A DNA stretch of 64,000 bases. Source: Diadema setosum. Taxonomy: Eukaryota; Echinodermata; Echinoidea; Diadematoida; Diadematidae. Position numbers and translations under genes: made by a program. Below are positions 11,061 to 25,100 of this stretch, in pieces (position 1 is the stretch's first letter; the number at the start of each line of letters is the position of its first letter). The notes beneath the pieces are model-generated. The model was given only the letters and a program-made list of their open reading frames with translations. It was not told the DNA's origin and ran no database searches. The stretch covers positions 14,716,084 to 14,780,083 of the forward strand of contig NC_092692.1 in NCBI RefSeq assembly GCF_964275005.1. The letters are read 5' to 3'.

Positions 11061-13262
11061 ACAAAATCAGTCCTCTGTGCTTTTTTTTTAAAAGGGTGTG
11101 GCTAGTAACTGATCAGTGGGAATCAGTGGGAATGCTGGGGGATGATTGTTCCAATCCTTGTGGGATTATTTGAGAGTACATTTGTTGTGTGAAAATATTA
11201 TGTGCTTCAGAATGGTCTGATATTCAAGCAATGTGCAGTTCAATGTTTCCAGGTTAGCATGCCTGTACAGTGACGGGGCGATCGTTAACGGGCCGAGTGG
11301 CCGACAAACACTGACTAGCATGGTTGTGTAAATCGATTTTATTCAATCAATTCACAAGTACGTGACACTTTGAATATGTCATAATTCTGTTGATATCAAT
11401 AGTTATTATTCAAAGTAGTATAACACGTAAACTAATTATAAGAAGCGTCAGAAACTTTGATTATAGCTAGAAACACTACACAACACCTTGATCATATAGA
11501 GTTATCCGACGTTCTAACACTGAAGAGAGACAGAAAAAGAGAGATTTCGAGTGAAAATACCAAATGATTTTATTCTTCATTATACAGGGTTGAAATATTC
11601 ACATACTGCTTTGAAGTAATGTGCCACAAAATGACACCATGCAAAAAGGAACATGGGACCAGCATCTAAAAATAAAAATTGCCCGCAAACAGGCACACAT
11701 ATAAACATGAAACACACATATCAGTACCTATGATAAAATCATGTACAAAATAATGTCACTCTTACACTGTGACTCTTCGAAATCCTTTTTTTTTTTTGAC
11801 ACACATAATCTCGCAAAACGGGGACATGATATAGTTTGCTCAATACATACACACACACACACACACACGAAATACATACATGCATGGCATACCGTAATGC
11901 ATTTGAGATATAATAGAGAAAGACTCCAACCTAATAAAGAAGGAATAGACACATACGCTCAGTCTTGTACGAAGTCTGTTAGTGTGAGTGATGCTCCATC
12001 TGTCCATGCACCACAGAGTTTGTTGTCTATTCACTTGCCCCGAGCACAATGGCCCCGCCCCCATCTGCCGTGCTTAATCTTACAGTAGCGCTTTAATTAA
12101 AGGCAGTCAAGGCATAACATGTATGTATATTTTTTTCTTGCAATTTTCCCATGACCAGCAGTTCGATTCCCCTTGATATTATGTCTTGACCTCAAAACAG
12201 CATGCCTCAGACTGTACATTGATTGAGCAGATTGAAAAACAACATTATTTGTCTTTTCAGATCGTTTGAAGCTGTTGGATAGATTTATAGGAAACCACTC
12301 TTAAATTTGTATATTGATAATTTCCTTTAGATGTCTCACTATTTATACCTGGATATGGAATTTAGACGTGGAATTGCTTTGGTGAAATTTGAAACTTTAG
12401 TCACCAAATTGCTTGGGCATAACTTTTAGCAAATGAAAAATCACATTTGAAAATACGTAGTGCAGATACACATGCCTCTCAAAAAAAAAAAAAAAAAAGA
12501 ATCGCTAAAACAGAGTAATTGGACCTATCGTCCCTGAATGTATTTTAGGGTGTGGTGTTTTTGTTTTTTTTTTAGTTTGTTTGCAAGGAATATAATCTAT
12601 CATGTGTTCTGCTCTCAATTTCAACAAGTAAAATTACAAGATGCTTCATACTATCAGCTATATGTTAATAACTGCGATATAAATACATATACATATACGT
12701 TGTATATATATATATTTTTTTTTTTTTTGGGGGGGGGGGAATTGCGCGACCTCCCAATTCGTTGAGATACTTTCATAATTCATAATTACAGGTCCTATCA
12801 TGCCATTGAAAATATCCAATACTGACAATACATGATTAATTCATCATGTACCATGGCTAACCGTTGTACATGATAAAAAAACAAACACCCTGACAGAATA
12901 CAGAAACAATGTTAAAAACATGGAAGGCGTTTCTTGTAAAATAAATACTCGTTGAAATCAAATTTTAAGCGATACCATGGGGCTTTAAACATTGCCGAAA
13001 GAGCCTGTTGGGGTCCGTCGCAAATGACAACTGCAGAAATGACAAAAACAAGCCAGGAAACACCTAGGACACGACACACTAAATAGGAAGGGGAGAAAAG
13101 AATAAAACATATTCCAATTGTACGCCAGGGGTCGGAGACCTGGAAACATCCGTCTGAATGTACGTCTATGATACAGACTGTACACAGAAGCGATGAAAAA
13201 TCGCTGGGAGTGTGCATAAATGGCAGAAAGAACATGTGTTTTAAGAGTTTAAGAGTTTGGAT

Positions 13263-13315
<53 letters not shown>

Positions 13316-13814
13316 ATTATTATTATTATTATTTATGTAAAATCACGCAGTAGAACTTGTTTATTTCATAGCTATTGCTTCGAAATAACAAAACTCTCTG
13401 TTTTGTTTTTTGTTTTTTAGTTAGAAACATAATTTTTCAGCATGCAACCTCACCCCGCATTGTAAATAGAGCCACTGAAAAACGTGAATTTTGCATATAA
13501 AGAGTGTGTATACTGATGGTACCGTGTCAAGATCTTCATACTGAAAGCAGAAGATGATATTATTTCCATTACAACTATCGTTTAACAAGGGACTCTCCTC
13601 ACAAAAGCATGCAACTGGAACTGATTTCGATGTTTTACACTCCGTTTGGGTCTTACATGATAATTAGAAAATATGAAAGCGTAATACAGGGACTATACAC
13701 TTTGACACATTCTGTTTCGTTACATGATATACCAGATGTTAATGAACAGATGTGAGAGTTATCATCTGTCGAGTACTATACATATTATTAGAAGTATAGG
13801 CAGTTTAGCGAATC
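11061..13814. other. Gene-free upstream region
   Basis: It contains short (CA)n at about 11,848-11,869, homopolymeric A (12,481) and T/G (12,717) runs, and a (TA)n-(TTA)n array at 13,266-13,332. A minus-strand open stretch at about 12,975-13,080 with a good acceptor-like sequence was considered as an exon but not accepted. Otherwise nothing is recognised. Confidence 0.45.
13266..13332. repeat. (TA)n followed by (TTA)n
   Basis: About 22 TA units pass directly into about seven TTA units, a compound microsatellite. Confidence 0.95.
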
Positions 13815-13992
13815 GGGCGGAGGGGAGATTCCTCCTTTAATGCTCTCTCGAATTGTTTGCCTATTTATTCCTGCGTGTCTCTCACTCATCTCTCATACCC
13901 CAGTCGGATCTCTCTGGTAGCGTATACCGCCAGCTGTTCTCCCCCTCCATTTTCAAACCTGCCAGGCCCTGGGATACCAGTCATCGAGGAAG
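13815..13992 (+). promoter_or_regulatory. Possible proximal promoter / 5' UTR of the protease gene
   Basis: A GC-box-like GGGCGGAGGGG at 13,815-13,825 lies about 170 bases upstream of the ATG that opens the signal-peptide exon. No TATA box is seen. The position is suggestive only; the transcription start cannot be fixed from sequence. Confidence 0.3.
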
Positions 13993-14083
13993 ATGTACGT
14001 TTGTCCTTACCTCGTCCTCGGTGTCGCTCAGCTGTTCGTCTTGAGCGTGCTATTCTTCGTCGTGATGGCTGAAATGTGGCAGG
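13993..14083 (+). CDS. Protease gene exon 1: signal peptide
   Basis: It encodes MYVCPYLVLGVAQLFVLSVL and a further ten residues, a hydrophobic stretch ending VVMA-EMWQ, with a likely cleavage after Ala26. It ends in phase 1 at a strong donor (G|GTAAGT), matching the phase-1 acceptor at 21,801. Linking across a 7.7-kb intron is inference; no competing signal-peptide exon was found between them. Confidence 0.65.
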
Positions 14084-16087
14084 GTAAGTAGTAACATTCA
14101 TTCATTTTCATTTTCACTTTCCATTTCCAAAGACTCTATTACATTTGTATTAATGTCAAAATAATAACGTAATGTAACACAGTATCACAAAGAAAGCTTC
14201 TTGTTTCATTAATGACTTGAAACGAAAATTGAGGGCTGCTAAAGAGCAAACTAATGCTCTCCCCTCATGTACTTACTGTACATTAGTACAGTACATTATA
14301 AAAGAAAAGAAAATAGAAAATAAATACGCATAAAGTTAATCAACCAGTGCAGAAATACACTTGTCATTATACCGGTGACAATGAGTATTATGGCGCGCGC
14401 GCACATACACACATACACTCTCACATGGAGGAAGAACAAAAGAAAACAACAAAAGAGAGTCACAGTGAAGAATAATGAGGGAAAGAAAGCTAATTTTAGA
14501 ATTAAGAGAGAAAGGGTATGACTGAGTGCAACCCAGGTCAGTATATTCTCGATGCAAGGCGAAAAAGGAACAATTCCGAGTCAGATAAGCCAGTCACGGG
14601 GTATGTTATGAATGAATGGAAAAAAAAAAATTCTTGAAATTTCTGCAAAATAATTTAGTACTGGGAGAACTTTTTTTTTTTGGATCAAAGGAAAATCCAT
14701 GATTTAGGGCTATCATGAATACACTTTTATTCAATAGGGAAGAGATGTCGAATAAAGGGGCAAATGGTATATTCATCTCTTTAGTGGGAGGGGTATTTGT
14801 GAATGTTCTTATTTTTTTCAACATATTTTCCAAACTAGATTAAGAAAATGAGGCCCCAATATTAAGCTCGGCTTACTATACTGGGGATCCTCCTGTATGG
14901 TACTTTGATTTTTTCTTCCTCTTATCATATCTCTGTTCTCTGTCACAACGATTTCTTTGATTATTTGTACCATGCAGAAACAATAAAATGAAATGAATGA
15001 ATTATCATGTTAACAGTGTAAAACTTGGCCCGAGTGATAATACAAATCCCCGACTTTCTACTCTCGAAAAACAACTCATCGGTATGAGAACATTTCGAAG
15101 CTGTACATACACAAAGTGTCCTTTTTTGTAAAAGAAGCTCCAGTTAGTCTGAATAAATGCTCGCTGTTCTTCTTTCTCTCTCGCTCTCTCTGTAGGAGTG
15201 TATGTGTGTATGTGTGTGTGTGTGAGTGTGTGTTTTTACGAGACTCGATTCCGTAGTCTCCTCTCCACTCATGAAACGCGCAGTCTGCTACGTCGTGGAG
15301 GACAAATACATGAGAATAATTATCCCTTAATATAAATCGCCCTAGCGGGAACTGCGAAACATGGTATGTATAATTATGGATATGTGAAATATACTGTATT
15401 TTTTTTTTTCTATCAATCATTATTTGGCAGTCCTTGTGCACATTATTGATACCTGATATCTGCAACGAGTGTTGCTGTGAGGAGTTATTAGTGTGCAAAC
15501 ACTATACAATCGATCTTTCTTATGTCTCCAGATAACATACAGCAGTACCATCGCATTCTTTCTCCCCTTTCCCTGTTTGTCACACTCAAACGCGCACATA
15601 CACACACATACATATTCTCTCTTTCTGTCCCCTCCAAAGTAACTGTAGTACACGAGGAAAGAGTAACGTGATGCCATTATCTGCATGCATGTAAACAATA
15701 TAAATCCTCACTAGATTAAAAGAAAAAATATGGTAACATTGTGATGATAAAAATGTTTCAGTCTGGTTTTTTATGTGTGTGTGTTTTTTTTTCTTTTATT
15801 CAATTTCTGATCATGCACCTCTGATCATTTCTCTGTGAAAGCTTGTACCTCAGGAAGAAAAAAAAAAAGACGAAATTCTAGAGTAAGATATAGCTGATGT
15901 CAATCCAATTCTGAACGGTTCAAGGAGTTTAAAGGGGAAACTCGATCTTGTTTTTCAATCTTGTTTTGATAATACCCCCGGGAAGCAAACGTGTGCTAAC
16001 AGAAAGAAGTTTGACTATAGAATCGGTCGAAAATATACACACACGCACACGCACACACACACGCACACGCACATTGATGCTATATAT

Positions 16088-16172
<85 letters not shown>

Positions 16173-19100
16173 GAAGAATTCATCTAAAAGGATTTATGTT
16201 CAAGTCAATCACAGAAAGTAATCACCAATCGGTCTATTATACGTCATTTACATTTGGAATGGGAACAAACCCCATTGCTATAAAGGTTAAAAAAGATCTT
16301 ATTTTTATTCATTCCTGATGAAATTTTCACCTTTTATTCTAGATCACCGGCGTCGATTTGAATTAATTCTAATAAAGACTGGCATATAATCCTACAAGCC
16401 CCCTTTCCCATCCCCCAACCACCACCCCCGCGGAAATTGATCTGACTATACAGGTGTTGTCACTCAGAAATGGCAAGATTCGTTTTTTTAAAAGGTCAAA
16501 GGAATCCTCTTCGCTGTATACAACAATTTCATAAAGATGGGAACCATATTATCGTGGCGGAAAGGTTGTTTCGGAGATGATCAGTGACATACAAAAAGTT
16601 ACTTGCAAAGATTACAAAAAAAAAAAAACGGACTGCTGGGAAGAAAAATCAAGACTGTTCTAATTTCATCCTGCTACAGTCGGAGATCAATACTAATTAA
16701 ATTTTCGTGATTGATGTTTGAGCCTTAGGTTTCTCACTGGTTCGTAAAAAACAACAACAACAACAACAGCAAGAGAATAGGAATCAACCCTTTGATTGTC
16801 TTTTTTCCCACGTAAACACAGATTTTTTTTTCGAGTAACCGTATACATACTAAGATGATATTACAGTACTTATTTTTTATCTCGTCACACACACACAGAT
16901 GTTTGCGGCTGTTCAATATTCAGCTACGTTCCTTGATGCAAGTGTGGCAAAACTATACCTTTCTGTCGCGCTATAACATGTGAATACTATCACTTTGAAC
17001 AACTCCTTTTATTGGAATATTCCTTCCTCCTGTACAACCACCACCACGACCACCACCAGGTCCACTTGCACACGTAAAGCGTCATCATTCTCAGGTTTGG
17101 ATCCGAGGCCAGTTTGGTCCCTTGAAACTCGTTGCAGATGTCTGGGACTTTCGGGCTGCTTTCTCCGCGTCGTTAGATTAATCGCGCGCATTAGCGGGTC
17201 ACGAGGTCACGCCCTCGACATTGATCCGGGCTCCTGACTTTGCTATTTCTGCCAAATGTGTAGCTTCTGGCATCATGCTCCTTCCGGTTTTTTGGTTTTG
17301 TCCCTTTTTCTCCTCCTTCTCTTCCTTAACTCAACTATACAAAAGCGACAACGACAACCCACGTTCTCCCGTTCACGATCGCGGCCGACGAGTAGGTAAC
17401 GACAGCCAAATCGGTTATCGACATGTCATTGACAGCCTTTCAAATTTTGTCATGGAATCGCTGGTAAAGCGCTCTTCGTGAGTGGCAGGAGGAACAGAAA
17501 ACCAACGTGGACAATAATGCGAGAGTTTTCTATTCCCCTTTATGTGAGGGAAAGCGTTATCTAAAACAATTTGCATTATCGTCATTCTCCAGATAAAAAC
17601 AGAAAACAAAACATGAAAATAAAACAAAACAAAACAAAAACAAAACAAACAATTATGACCTTTATGTATACGATAAAAAAAAAATAGAGAGTTCCGGAAG
17701 ATGTCGTTTTTCTAGCCTAATAAAAGAGGAATAAAAATGACTTGCTGGACACCTCGTTAAGAAAGCATTGGGGAATGATTACCCTGTACATGTGTCACTA
17801 ACAACTCAAAGAAATGTGTATTTTATTTATTTATTTTTATTTTTCTTTTTCTTTGTATGACACTCTTTCAATATTTTCTTTATTTTGCTATTCTACATTG
17901 ACGTCACGAACTCTTGTAATATGCACATCTAGCGATTGCGTGCACAAAAACTTAATTTAAAAAGAAATCAAATCTGTAAAAGGCATTTTCAGATTTTTCT
18001 AAAACGTCGGATGTGTTCTAATACTCATTATGTACGCAGTTAGGCAATCCACATGCATTAGGGAAACTTACCCTGTTAGTCCTCATTTCATATCTCCCTA
18101 TAGTTCCTTGCGCCACCCCCCCCCCCAAAAAAAAAAACAACAACAACAGCAACAACAACAACCAACCAACCAACCAAACTAACAAACAAACAAACAAAAA
18201 TGAAAGGTGTTATCATGTCAGAAAGGAGCAAACATCATGGGCTGAAAAGAAAATGATTGTGATTATATTTTTTAGGCCAAATGACTTGTTCGCTTGACTG
18301 CATCTAAACTTCAGGACAGGTACTTCAAAACAAAACAAAACTGCAGGTTAAATGATTGTTTTTTTCGATTCAAGTAAATGAAACTGAACTTGAACATAAT
18401 AATGAGCAAGTATACTGACATACATTTCATGTGTTTACTTACTTATACTTCTCCTTCATTCATTTGCCATCTGCCGGGTCGTCACTCAAGCGGTCTTCCT
18501 CTTTCCCGGAGTTGCCGATCACGGCAAAACAAACGTGAACTATCACAGTCAAACGAATTACTAAAATTATTCTTAAAAATAAAAAAATAAATAAATAACG
18601 CAGAGTCCATATTATGGATAATGATTGACGTCAAGATTGCGGAATTCCCTCTACTTTATAATTTCTCCTGGATAAAGTTTGTAAAAAGTTTGATCACAAA
18701 AGAAGTTAACTCCGTTCTTTTTAATTTGAGATGAAGCTGTTAAAACATAAATATGAAGAAGTCATAAAGAGGTAAAAGAAGAAAATATTGAATTTTCAAT
18801 GCTAACTTTAAGAATACGTATTCCAATATGACTGTAACAAGTGGGGATCAATGGAAATGTTTTATTTCACTCTATCTAAAAATGGACTTACTTTAAATGT
18901 TTAAAAATGTTAACCCCCACCCCTTTTGGCTTGTTTCTTTTGAATAAGAAAGGACATTTGGAAAATTTAGTACATCTGTCACGTTCCTCTTGGCTTCAGT
19001 CGAGATCCATGCATGATGGACTATCAAGTTTTGTTAAAGTGAACCAAAAGCAAACGAAGTGGGAGAAAGAGAGACAGTGGTAATTTACCCCGTCGTAAAA

Positions 19101-22100
19101 GACAACCTTCGGGTTAATGCTGTTTGTATTGTCACGTTCAAGTAGAATGAATTCACCAGACGTCCTTCTTGTCCTTGGGTCATTATAGCGACATTCGTGG
19201 TCTGGCTGGTGTTGGTATACTTCACAGGGAAGCGCCGAAGAAGAGGTTTTGCCGTATTTGTCCACTTTCGATTAGCCTGCAAAGTAAGAAGCTCCTGGCG
19301 TTTTTATCCATTTCACGAGCGGAGAACCAAAAGGGATGATGTTAAATGTGTTTCCTTTATCCGAGAAAAAGAAGGGAGGACAAACCGGGAACGATCACGG
19401 CCAACAGAAACACATTTTGGTGAACAATTTGGTCATGACATTGAAACAACGGATGGCAGTCTGTCACGGGCGGAAAAGCCATAGCCCATTTAGTCGGCTA
19501 GTCGGTCAGAGAAAGATCGTTAAAGGGATAGGTGCCTCCATGTAGATATATGTAGTTGGTCTCATTTTCTTTGCTGATTTCTGTTTGTTTGTTTTTTGTA
19601 ATAACAAGAAGGTGTAATAACTGCGACTCACAGAATCAAAACATATACCGGGGTCAGAAATTAAAGAGACAATCAGCAAAAATTCAGCATCGAAACTGCT
19701 GAACTCATGGGTCATATTGTAGACGCTCACCATTGACTCACTATTGACGACGGTGAGTTTTAGCTCAGTCGGTAGCGCGTCTGCCTCACGATCCAAAGGA
19801 CCCGGGTTCGATTCCCGAGTCCCACTGAGAAATGCTTTATGTAATCATACCGTCCCCTCTATAATAAGAGGCAAAACACCCTGTCCCTCGAATAGGACAT
19901 AAAATGGAGCGAGAGTCACGACTCATGCATGTAAAAGATCCCGCTTCATTTATTCATTGCAAAAGAGCAGGGTGTTTAACCCTATGTGCCGGTGAAGTGG
20001 TCCGGCCTAATATCCACCTGGACCCCATGGAAGACCAGTTATTACAGCTGAATATATGATATCGAGCCATCTTCTCAGATGGAAATGAAAAAAAAAAACA
20101 AAAACAAAAACAAACAAACAAACAAACAAACAAACAGCAAGTTATCAACATGCTGCTATAGTGGGGAAAAGCAGATAAAATAAACTCTTACGTGTGCAGG
20201 CCTCCTGGAAAATACAGAAAATTCTATTCCTCACAATACCATTTAATCGCGTTGAGAGATGGATTCACCAGCTGACACATCTTAATTTTGCCACATGCCA
20301 CTATCCTATATGATAGATACATCTGGAGATGAAATCAGGGTCATCTGAAAGGGCTTGCAAACTGGGCCTTGTTCATTACAGTGAACGATAAACGATGAAA
20401 AAGCCAGACACACTGTGACTTGGTATTTTAGTGGTGTCTACTCCTGAATGTCAAGTCTTTTCATTCTTATGACTAGAAGAAAATATCAAAAAGAATCGTC
20501 CACAGATAATCATTTTTTGTCGTCTAAGTCGCTAGAATCAATTCAACTTCTGTGGATTAACCGTTTGGAGTAATACTATGTGTTAAACCTCATTTTCTCC
20601 CTTGGCTTTTAGTGTTTGAAAACTCGATAGCACCTGTCCTCGGTCGGAGGGTTGATGAGACGGGTGCTGTTCGTTATTCGGAAGGTTCGCTATTCCGAAT
20701 GTTCGTTATTCCGAAGGTTCGTTAATCCGAAACACACAAATTTCCTATACCTAGAGGTTCGTTAATCCGAAAATGAAAAAGGCTTCGTTAATCCGAACAT
20801 TTGTGGCGTTATTCCGAAGGTTCGTTACTCCGAAGATTTGTTAATCCAAAAATGAAATTCGGAATAACGAACCTTCGAAATAACGAATCTTCGGACTGAA
20901 GAGCCTTCGGAATAACGAACCTTCGGAATAACGAGCTGTAACCGATGAGACTCTGAGGAGATAGGGATTATGATTTCCCATCTCTTTTGTCAAGGATCTG
21001 CTATTTAATTTGTACATTACTGTAAGGGCAAAAGAATCTTAATGTGAGTAAATATTTTGAGTTGCATTGTCAGTATCTCTAGCCATTGCTGTTCAAGTCT
21101 TTTTTTTCCCGCAGGTCTAGTGAAACTGTCATCGGTAAGTATAGATAAAACAACAGACAATTTCTATTCCAAGGTCCGTGGTTCGAGACCCCCTGGCAGC
21201 AGGCGGCCGTGCACCTTTCAAGGCGAGGCGCTCTCCTCATCGCCTATAAAGTCCTTCGAAGGGGAATTCAAAAAGCCGTTGGTCTTGTGGTTGCTAGCTG
21301 TTGATATAGACAAACATTCACATAACAGATCAAATGTGAATTTAATTCATAATCCTTTCCGTTCAAGCATATCAGGTAGATGACGTCAGGTTTCCTGTCA
21401 GTGAAAGCCCGCTTGATGGTACACGGTTATATTGGCCTATTTTCCCATTCAGAGGACCGAAAGTTCCTCCAGATCAGCAACAAGGCCAGTGGTTTCAAGA
21501 CTCATTCTTCGTATCCACTGTAAGGGACTGGAAACAATTACTTTCCCTTAATTGTAAGCAGTCATTCTTTGGAAACATTTAGGTCAAAGCTAGGAAGACA
21601 TCGTTAAGCTGTTACATACGCTATGCGCTTCTCGTATCACCAAGTTAGGGTGGCTGTGTCTGCAGATGATACTTTGCTGACCAAACCGTTCAGATTCAAG
21701 ATAACACTAACTTCGATTACCATCTCCATACATCTTAAAACCGAAGTCTTAAACGACTGCATCATAATTGTTTGTTTTCAACATGATTACCTTTATCTAG
21801 ATCACTCAAATTGTGGCTACCAGCGAGTCCCACTCAAACCCGAGGCCCTGATTGTCGGGGGAGAGCTTGCCCAGGACGGCGAGTACCCGTGGATCGCTTC
21901 TCTCCAAGAGTTTGACCACCACATCTGCGGCGCCACACTCATCGCGCCTAACTTACTGCTGACGGCAGCGCACTGCATGTAAGTTCGCCTGTCCATGCAC
22001 AAACGCTCTGCGCGTCCGTCCGCACATGGTTAAAATGGCACTTGATTTTTCGAGACCACTTTAGTAGCATTGAGTAGAGTTTATTGTGAAAGCATGTGAT

Positions 22101-25100
22101 GTTACTTAATCCTCTCTTTGCCAGGTGTCAAGAACTGTGGACAGTGGTTACAATAGGCCTTTATACTATGGAGTTTTCTGTGCTAATCGGCGGCACTCAA
22201 AGCACACAAAGGGTTGATAAATTCTGGAACTCAGTCGATGTTCACATGGGATAAGTAGCCTTTAAGGCCAATTAATATTGTCCTATGAATCTTCGTAAGG
22301 AACATTTTTTTTCTTTTTTTTTCTTTTTGCGCGGAATGAAATGTGGTGAACATGTTCACTTTTATCCCAAATCTCTGTTTGTTTGGGATTTTTTTTAACG
22401 TCTATTGTCATGGGTGATTTCTTATGTTTCTTCAGTATACTGTTGGGTGATCCCTAACGTTTTTGATCCATAACTCTACTCAATCGGTATAGTAAACTTT
22501 CTGGAGTATGGTGACATGGCACTATATAAGGACTCTTGACTCTTGGAACGGAAATCATTATTTTGTACCCAAAATGTCACATATTTTCACCCAGATGTAA
22601 AAAAAAAGAAAAAAAAATGTGTAGGCCCTACCAATGATGTGGTATGCACTGTGATAATTGTGAATAGGCTCTTTCTTGTCAATTAGGCCATTATTTATCA
22701 TCACTATTTAAAAGTTGTAAACATCATCATTGACAGCATTACCACCATCATTTTGATTGTCGTGGCAAAGGACTATAGTTGATTAAGACGCAGAACATCG
22801 CGAACCCTCGGTATATATTGGCTAAACCTCATATACAAATCTCGTTTCGTGCGTTGCTGTACTTTAATGGGAAAATGCAATCGAACGGACCACTGCCCTT
22901 GTCGGGGCCATCTCTTTATTAGCTGCATGGGCAAATATTCCAGTGATATCTTAAAGTAGGCAGGCGTCTTCTTTGATCTTAGCACGTCCTCCGTCTTAAA
23001 CAAGCATGACTATGACAAAAAGGAAGTATATAAGAAACTAAGCTGCATAACCGACAGCAAAGTAAATTTGGATATCTTATGAAAATATCGTCTTGCGATC
23101 ATTATGCGTAACGCGCTTGGTAACAGTCAACTGCATCAGACGGCGACGTAAGTGTTATACCGTAATGAGTCACCAAGCAAGTGTGACAAACGCAGTAGAG
23201 AAACAAAAAAGAATCCCAGCGATAAACAAATCAAAGTAAGAATAAGGATAAAAAACGGCGGACTGCAGTAAGATCAACAAGCGCGTCCTTTGATTGCAGC
23301 CCTGACAAAAAGAGGTTAATGCATGATACATCATACTCGAAAGACGCAAAATTGGGGAAAATACCTCTTTAAATCATTATGACTGGACGCCTATGGTTGC
23401 TTGATTACTCGACACTAGATGCGAGTGTAAGGCGGGGACGAACATGATGAGGTGGGCTGAGAAGAAAAGACTAGGAAGTGAAATGAACAAATTAAGGGAA
23501 CACAAATGGTTAAAGACGAATGCGATGACAAGGTACCCTGGATGCATCTTGTAGATTCACGTCCTTGGAGAAACATTAAATCACAACATTAAGTCTCAAG
23601 GAGGGAGGGGGAGGGGGGACCAGTAAATGTCGAGGTCAAGATTGAGATCTCTCTAATGATTATTCACGTAATCCTTCACCTTTAATTCTGTGATATTGCC
23701 TTGTTGTATGCTGCCAATAGAATTGGTCACGTCCTTAACGGCAGGGTTTATTGGGCATCTTTATAGCAGCGCCACAGCATTTGAACAGTAGCAGATGCAG
23801 GAATAATGACGCATTTGCGCATCACGAAAGCTAGTGCGGATCGAGCCTACGTCTTTTTAAGCTTTCTATGCTTCTCATATGTTTGTGTTTTTTTTTCTGG
23901 CTGTTCTATTTCTCTTCTTCATATCATATGCTTTCACTTTCATTTTTTTTTTAATATCAAACTCTTGTCCGTCAGTTTCTGGCTAACTAATCAACCCATT
24001 GTAATGCCGTTGGTCCTTTGCATTTCAATGTTGTACGACTGCATCTTCATCTTGATCTTTGATTCTTTTGTATTTCGTAGTCACATCTTTATGACAGTTC
24101 ACAAACAACGAATGCCACTTCTTTTTAGGACCATTTTAGTTACCTACCGACATCGAACTGTTCTTGCCTAAAGTTTCTGACAGAGCATGTCTAGTGTTGG
24201 CTCAAATGCTGCCAATCTTTTGTGTTATGACATTGCGTCCGTGCACGCGGGACAAGTCTTCTATAGTACACATGACTATGATTATAGTAAAGTATTCCTC
24301 AAGATGTAGGCCATCGTCTGTTAATGTCTTATGTTGGTATGGAGAGTTTTCATAACTCATATACGAAGTTTTTGTATTAAAAAAAAAAATGTAAAGACTC
24401 CTTTGCCATTTTATTTGTGCACTTGCACGTGAACTTTATCGACATTTTTGAGGTGTTTTGTAAACGTTAACGGTCAATTATTAAACCCCAGCGTCACCGA
24501 TGCACCCCATCACCTGTAATGACGTCGACTGGACACAGAGTGATGGTCAGAGAGGTCGCTAATGTCCAGCCAACCGTCACGGCCGCCGCTGGTATCTCGC
24601 GCAGAGAGCACGCCATAAAAAGACCAATGGCGGGAGAGGGCAGAAGCGAAACGAAAAAAAAAAAATGACGAGGAAAGCAAACAAAACAAATACAACAACA
24701 ATGACTTTAAAAAAGGGGGAAGAAAGATGCACAACCGATCGTTAAGGACAAGCAACCTTTTACGGCCAATCTTGCGTCTCTAATGACCCAGGAGCTTGGG
24801 CTGTGCTGGCAGAAAATGGACGGCTGGCCATGGGGTTGTAATTGCCCCTAATGAGACCATAACACGGGAATGTTTTGCGGTAATGTCGGAAAAGCGCCGT
24901 CTCCTGATGATATAGCATCCGGAAGATATATTTTACACATCAGATGGTAGGCATGTATACAGGACTAGCAATGGCGGAACTAATTCCGCCGGAATCCGTA
25001 CGGCTTCCTCGCGTGTGTCGATGGGTGACTGTATCTCAAAGTCCGTCATTTTAAAGAAAAACAAAAACAAAAACAAAAACAGCGAGAATGTATAAGCGCA

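Larger units (their letters stand above)
14084..21800 (+). other. Protease gene intron 1 (7.7 kb)
   Basis: It contains a LINE-like 3' tail (about 14,850-15,000), a long (TA)n array (16,081-16,169), a tRNA-derived SINE (19,752-20,136) and a 282-bp MITE (20,662-20,943). About 17,040-17,260 is less AT-rich but has no recognised function. A 20-base exon-like island at 21,115-21,134 has good splice sites but the wrong phase. The rest is unremarkable. Confidence 0.55.

Noticed and set aside
15929-16187. Open frames of Tyr-Ile repeats on both strands
   Set aside because: They are translations of the (TA)n microsatellite.
19752-19824. A functional tRNA gene (Box A and Box B are good)
   Set aside because: The sequence runs into a body and CAAA tail shared with a second copy, and no clean acceptor stem is present. 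It is a SINE head.
21115-21134. A 20-base exon-like island with strong splice sites (CCCGCAG and GGTAAGT) before protease exon 2
   Set aside because: Its length would shift the phase, so exon 2 could not be read in the trypsin frame. Exon 1 joins exon 2 directly in phase.
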